A stretch of DNA of 13,955 nt from Mageeibacillus sp. UBA3781 (lineage in GTDB: Bacteria > Bacillota > Clostridia > Saccharofermentanales > Saccharofermentanaceae). Under the pieces are notes generated by a model that worked only from the letters and a program-made list of their open reading frames with translations, had not been told where the DNA came from and made no database searches. Shown here one piece after another: positions 12,758-13,955 of this stretch. The stretch covers positions 1 through 13,955 of the forward strand of contig DFFH01000006.1 of NCBI GenBank assembly GCA_002368805.1, written 5' to 3'. The translations under genes and the position numbers were made by a program. Position 1 is the stretch's first letter. Each line of letters opens with the position of its first letter.

Positions 12758-13955
12758 TTATTCGTCTTTCAGAAGATCATCGAGAAGCTCCAGGGATTCC
12801 TGTTCCTTCTTCTCCAGATGATCCTTGGAATATTCATTTTCCATAATGGACGGCTCATAAGCGGAAGAAGGCGCAGCATACTTTCTTTCCTGGTATGCTT
12901 CCTTATTCTTTTTCTTGCTCTCCGCTTCAAACTGCTTCGCTTTGGTCACAGAGGCCACACCGTTTTCCTTCCAGAGCATGAGTCTCTCATCGACCTGGGA
13001 AAGCGTGATCGAGCCCATAAACTTATGGAGCACCTCATAGGCATACCGTACGATCGGTTCTTCCCAGCAGTCGGTATTGGCCCACTTCTCGATGATCTGA
13101 AGATCCGGGCCATCCAGTCTCTTTCTGAAGAGCTCACCGCAGAACTCGGTCATCGCCTGCGTTCTGTCCGCCGCCTTCTTCTTCATCTCATAGTCTTTCG
13201 CTTCGTCCACAGTATGGATGTTATGTGAGAACCATTCCTGAAGGATCTCATCCATCTGCTTCATCGAGACTATCTCGATATCCTTGTCCTTACGAAGATA
13301 TGTATAAAGGAACGCCGGGACATCGGGCTCCATCTTATAGGTCAGCATCCATGTGCGGATATATTCCAGATCGACATCGTCGAGTGCTTTTCGACGCTTC
13401 TTACCGAGCGAATCCCTGCACTCTTCGACCTTCCTGTCCTCTCCAAGCACCTTCTCGAGGTCCTTTTCCGAGTGGACTCCGCGGTTACACCATTTCTCAC
13501 GAAGCTCCTCCGCAGGACGTGTATTCTTCCCGAAGAGTTTTCTTCTTTCCTGAAGATTGGTAAACAGCGCATAGATCACGTTCTGATCGAGCTTAAAGAC
13601 CGAGCTGCTCTCATCGATAAAACGGTACCAGATATAGCCCATGCGGCCGGCAAAGAAGGTATCCGCGATACTTGCAGACAGGCGGGTCGTCGCCGGATCT
13701 CTGTGCTGCGGCGGCATCTCAAGACCGTTATTCTCTTTGGAATCGATATACCGGTCGACTTCTCTGGCTTTGATGTCTACTAAAAGGAGTGTTCCGTCCT
13801 CCGACTGTTCCAGAAGACCGGCTGAAGTCAGATAGAAGAGCTGCTCTTCTACCTCTGCCTGTGTGAAACCGAGTTTTTTGGAGATCGTTTTGACGTCCAT
13901 CTTCCCGAAGGATCCCCGGTTCATGAGAAGCATCAGGTAGATGCGGATCGAGGAT
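12758..13955 (-). CDS. DnaD/DnaB-like replication initiation protein (5' truncated by window edge)
   Basis: The frame remains open to the window edge. Beyond the first in-window ATG (13933) the in-frame residues SSIRIYL continue, resembling the (K/R)VYLYLL start of the DnaD/DnaB winged helix, so the true start lies outside. Counting from 13933: a winged-helix region is at about 1-60 (DVKTISKKLGFTQAEVEEQL); two DnaD-type modules follow, at about 188-248 (ending in WFSHNIHTVDEAKDYE) and about 262-337 (ending in LMLWKENGVASVTKAKQF). Both end in the W-x(4)-(I/V)-x(4,5)-A pattern of the DnaD C-terminal domain. The tail is highly charged. In Bacillota such proteins work with DnaI in helicase loading at origins and during restart, and the next gene here is a DnaI/DnaC-type loader. 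It might be called DnaB (Bacillus sense) or a DnaD-domain protein; I cannot decide which. Confidence 0.85.
   Translation of the reverse strand, partial: SSIRIYLMLLMNRGSFGKMDVKTISKKLGFTQAEVEEQLFYLTSAGLLEQSEDGTLLLVDIKAREVDRYIDSKENNGLEMPPQHRDPATTRLSASIADTFFAGRMGYIWYRFIDESSSVFKLDQNVIYALFTNLQERRKLFGKNTRPAEELREKWCNRGVHSEKDLEKVLGEDRKVEECRDSLGKKRRKALDDVDLEYIRTWMLTYKMEPDVPAFLYTYLRKDKDIEIVSMKQMDEILQEWFSHNIHTVDEAKDYEMKKKAADRTQAMTEFCGELFRKRLDGPDLQIIEKWANTDCWEEPIVRYAYEVLHKFMGSITLSQVDERLMLWKENGVASVTKAKQFEAESKKKNKEAYQERKYAAPSSAYEPSIMENEYSKDHLEKKEQESLELLDDLLKDE

Noticed and set aside
1..13955. CRISPR arrays, tRNA or rRNA genes, insertion sequences
   Set aside because: I saw no regularly spaced repeats, no cloverleaf with a tRNA T-loop, no rRNA-like stretch and no transposase. 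The DnaC/IstB-like ATPase is explained by its replication operon.

Overview
The window reads as chromosomal DNA of a Bacillota (Firmicutes) bacterium, most likely class Clostridia. The reasons are the strong GGAGG-type ribosome sites, a DnaD/DnaB-type protein next to a DnaI/DnaC-type helicase loader, a DUF4179-type anti-sigma partner of an ECF sigma factor, and a zinc-ribbon form of ribosomal protein L28. I cannot name a genus. By eye, most of the window is near 50% GC (over 60% in the acetyltransferase/aldo-keto reductase gene), while the first ~1.4 kb is clearly AT-rich.

Layout. Positions 1-3516 hold two ECF sigma/anti-sigma-like pairs that face each other tail to tail, with 5 bases between the two stop codons. 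The left pair (184-1607, +) is AT-rich; the right pair (1613-3516, -) carries a DUF4179-like membrane protein. Each pair is coupled by an ATGA stop/start overlap. A divergent promoter region (3517-3843) leads to rpmB (ribosomal protein L28), which ends in a clear intrinsic terminator. A 72-nt imperfect hairpin lies in the next gap, followed by an unusual single ORF that fuses a GNAT acetyltransferase to an aldo/keto reductase (4332-5705). A complete Trk-type potassium uptake operon follows (trkA-type NAD-binding subunit, then a TrkH-type channel; 5829-8697).

The most interesting region is 8698-10176. A free-standing reverse transcriptase of about 408 residues (YSDD active site, GTPVSP motif, thumb-like C-terminus, no visible endonuclease) is preceded by about 250 bases that I read as non-coding. 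These bases can fold into a compact RNA: a perfect 14-bp outer helix (8774-8787 with 8910-8923), an inner 8-bp helix, two hairpins packed in a three-way junction, and a perfect 18-nt palindromic hairpin. The RT ribosome site sits directly after the outer helix. This resembles the ncRNA-plus-RT layout of retrons and of some defence-associated RTs, but the RT lacks the usual retron signatures. It is the best candidate here for an undescribed system.

The right end (10194-13955, all -) is a tightly coupled operon read from the window edge inward: a 5'-truncated DnaD/DnaB-like replication protein with two DnaD-like modules, a DnaI/DnaC-type ATPase, holo-ACP synthase (acpS), and a membrane-anchored protein whose C-terminus looks like an NlpC/P60 domain that has lost its catalytic residues. 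The RT gene and this operon converge with 17 bases between their stop codons.
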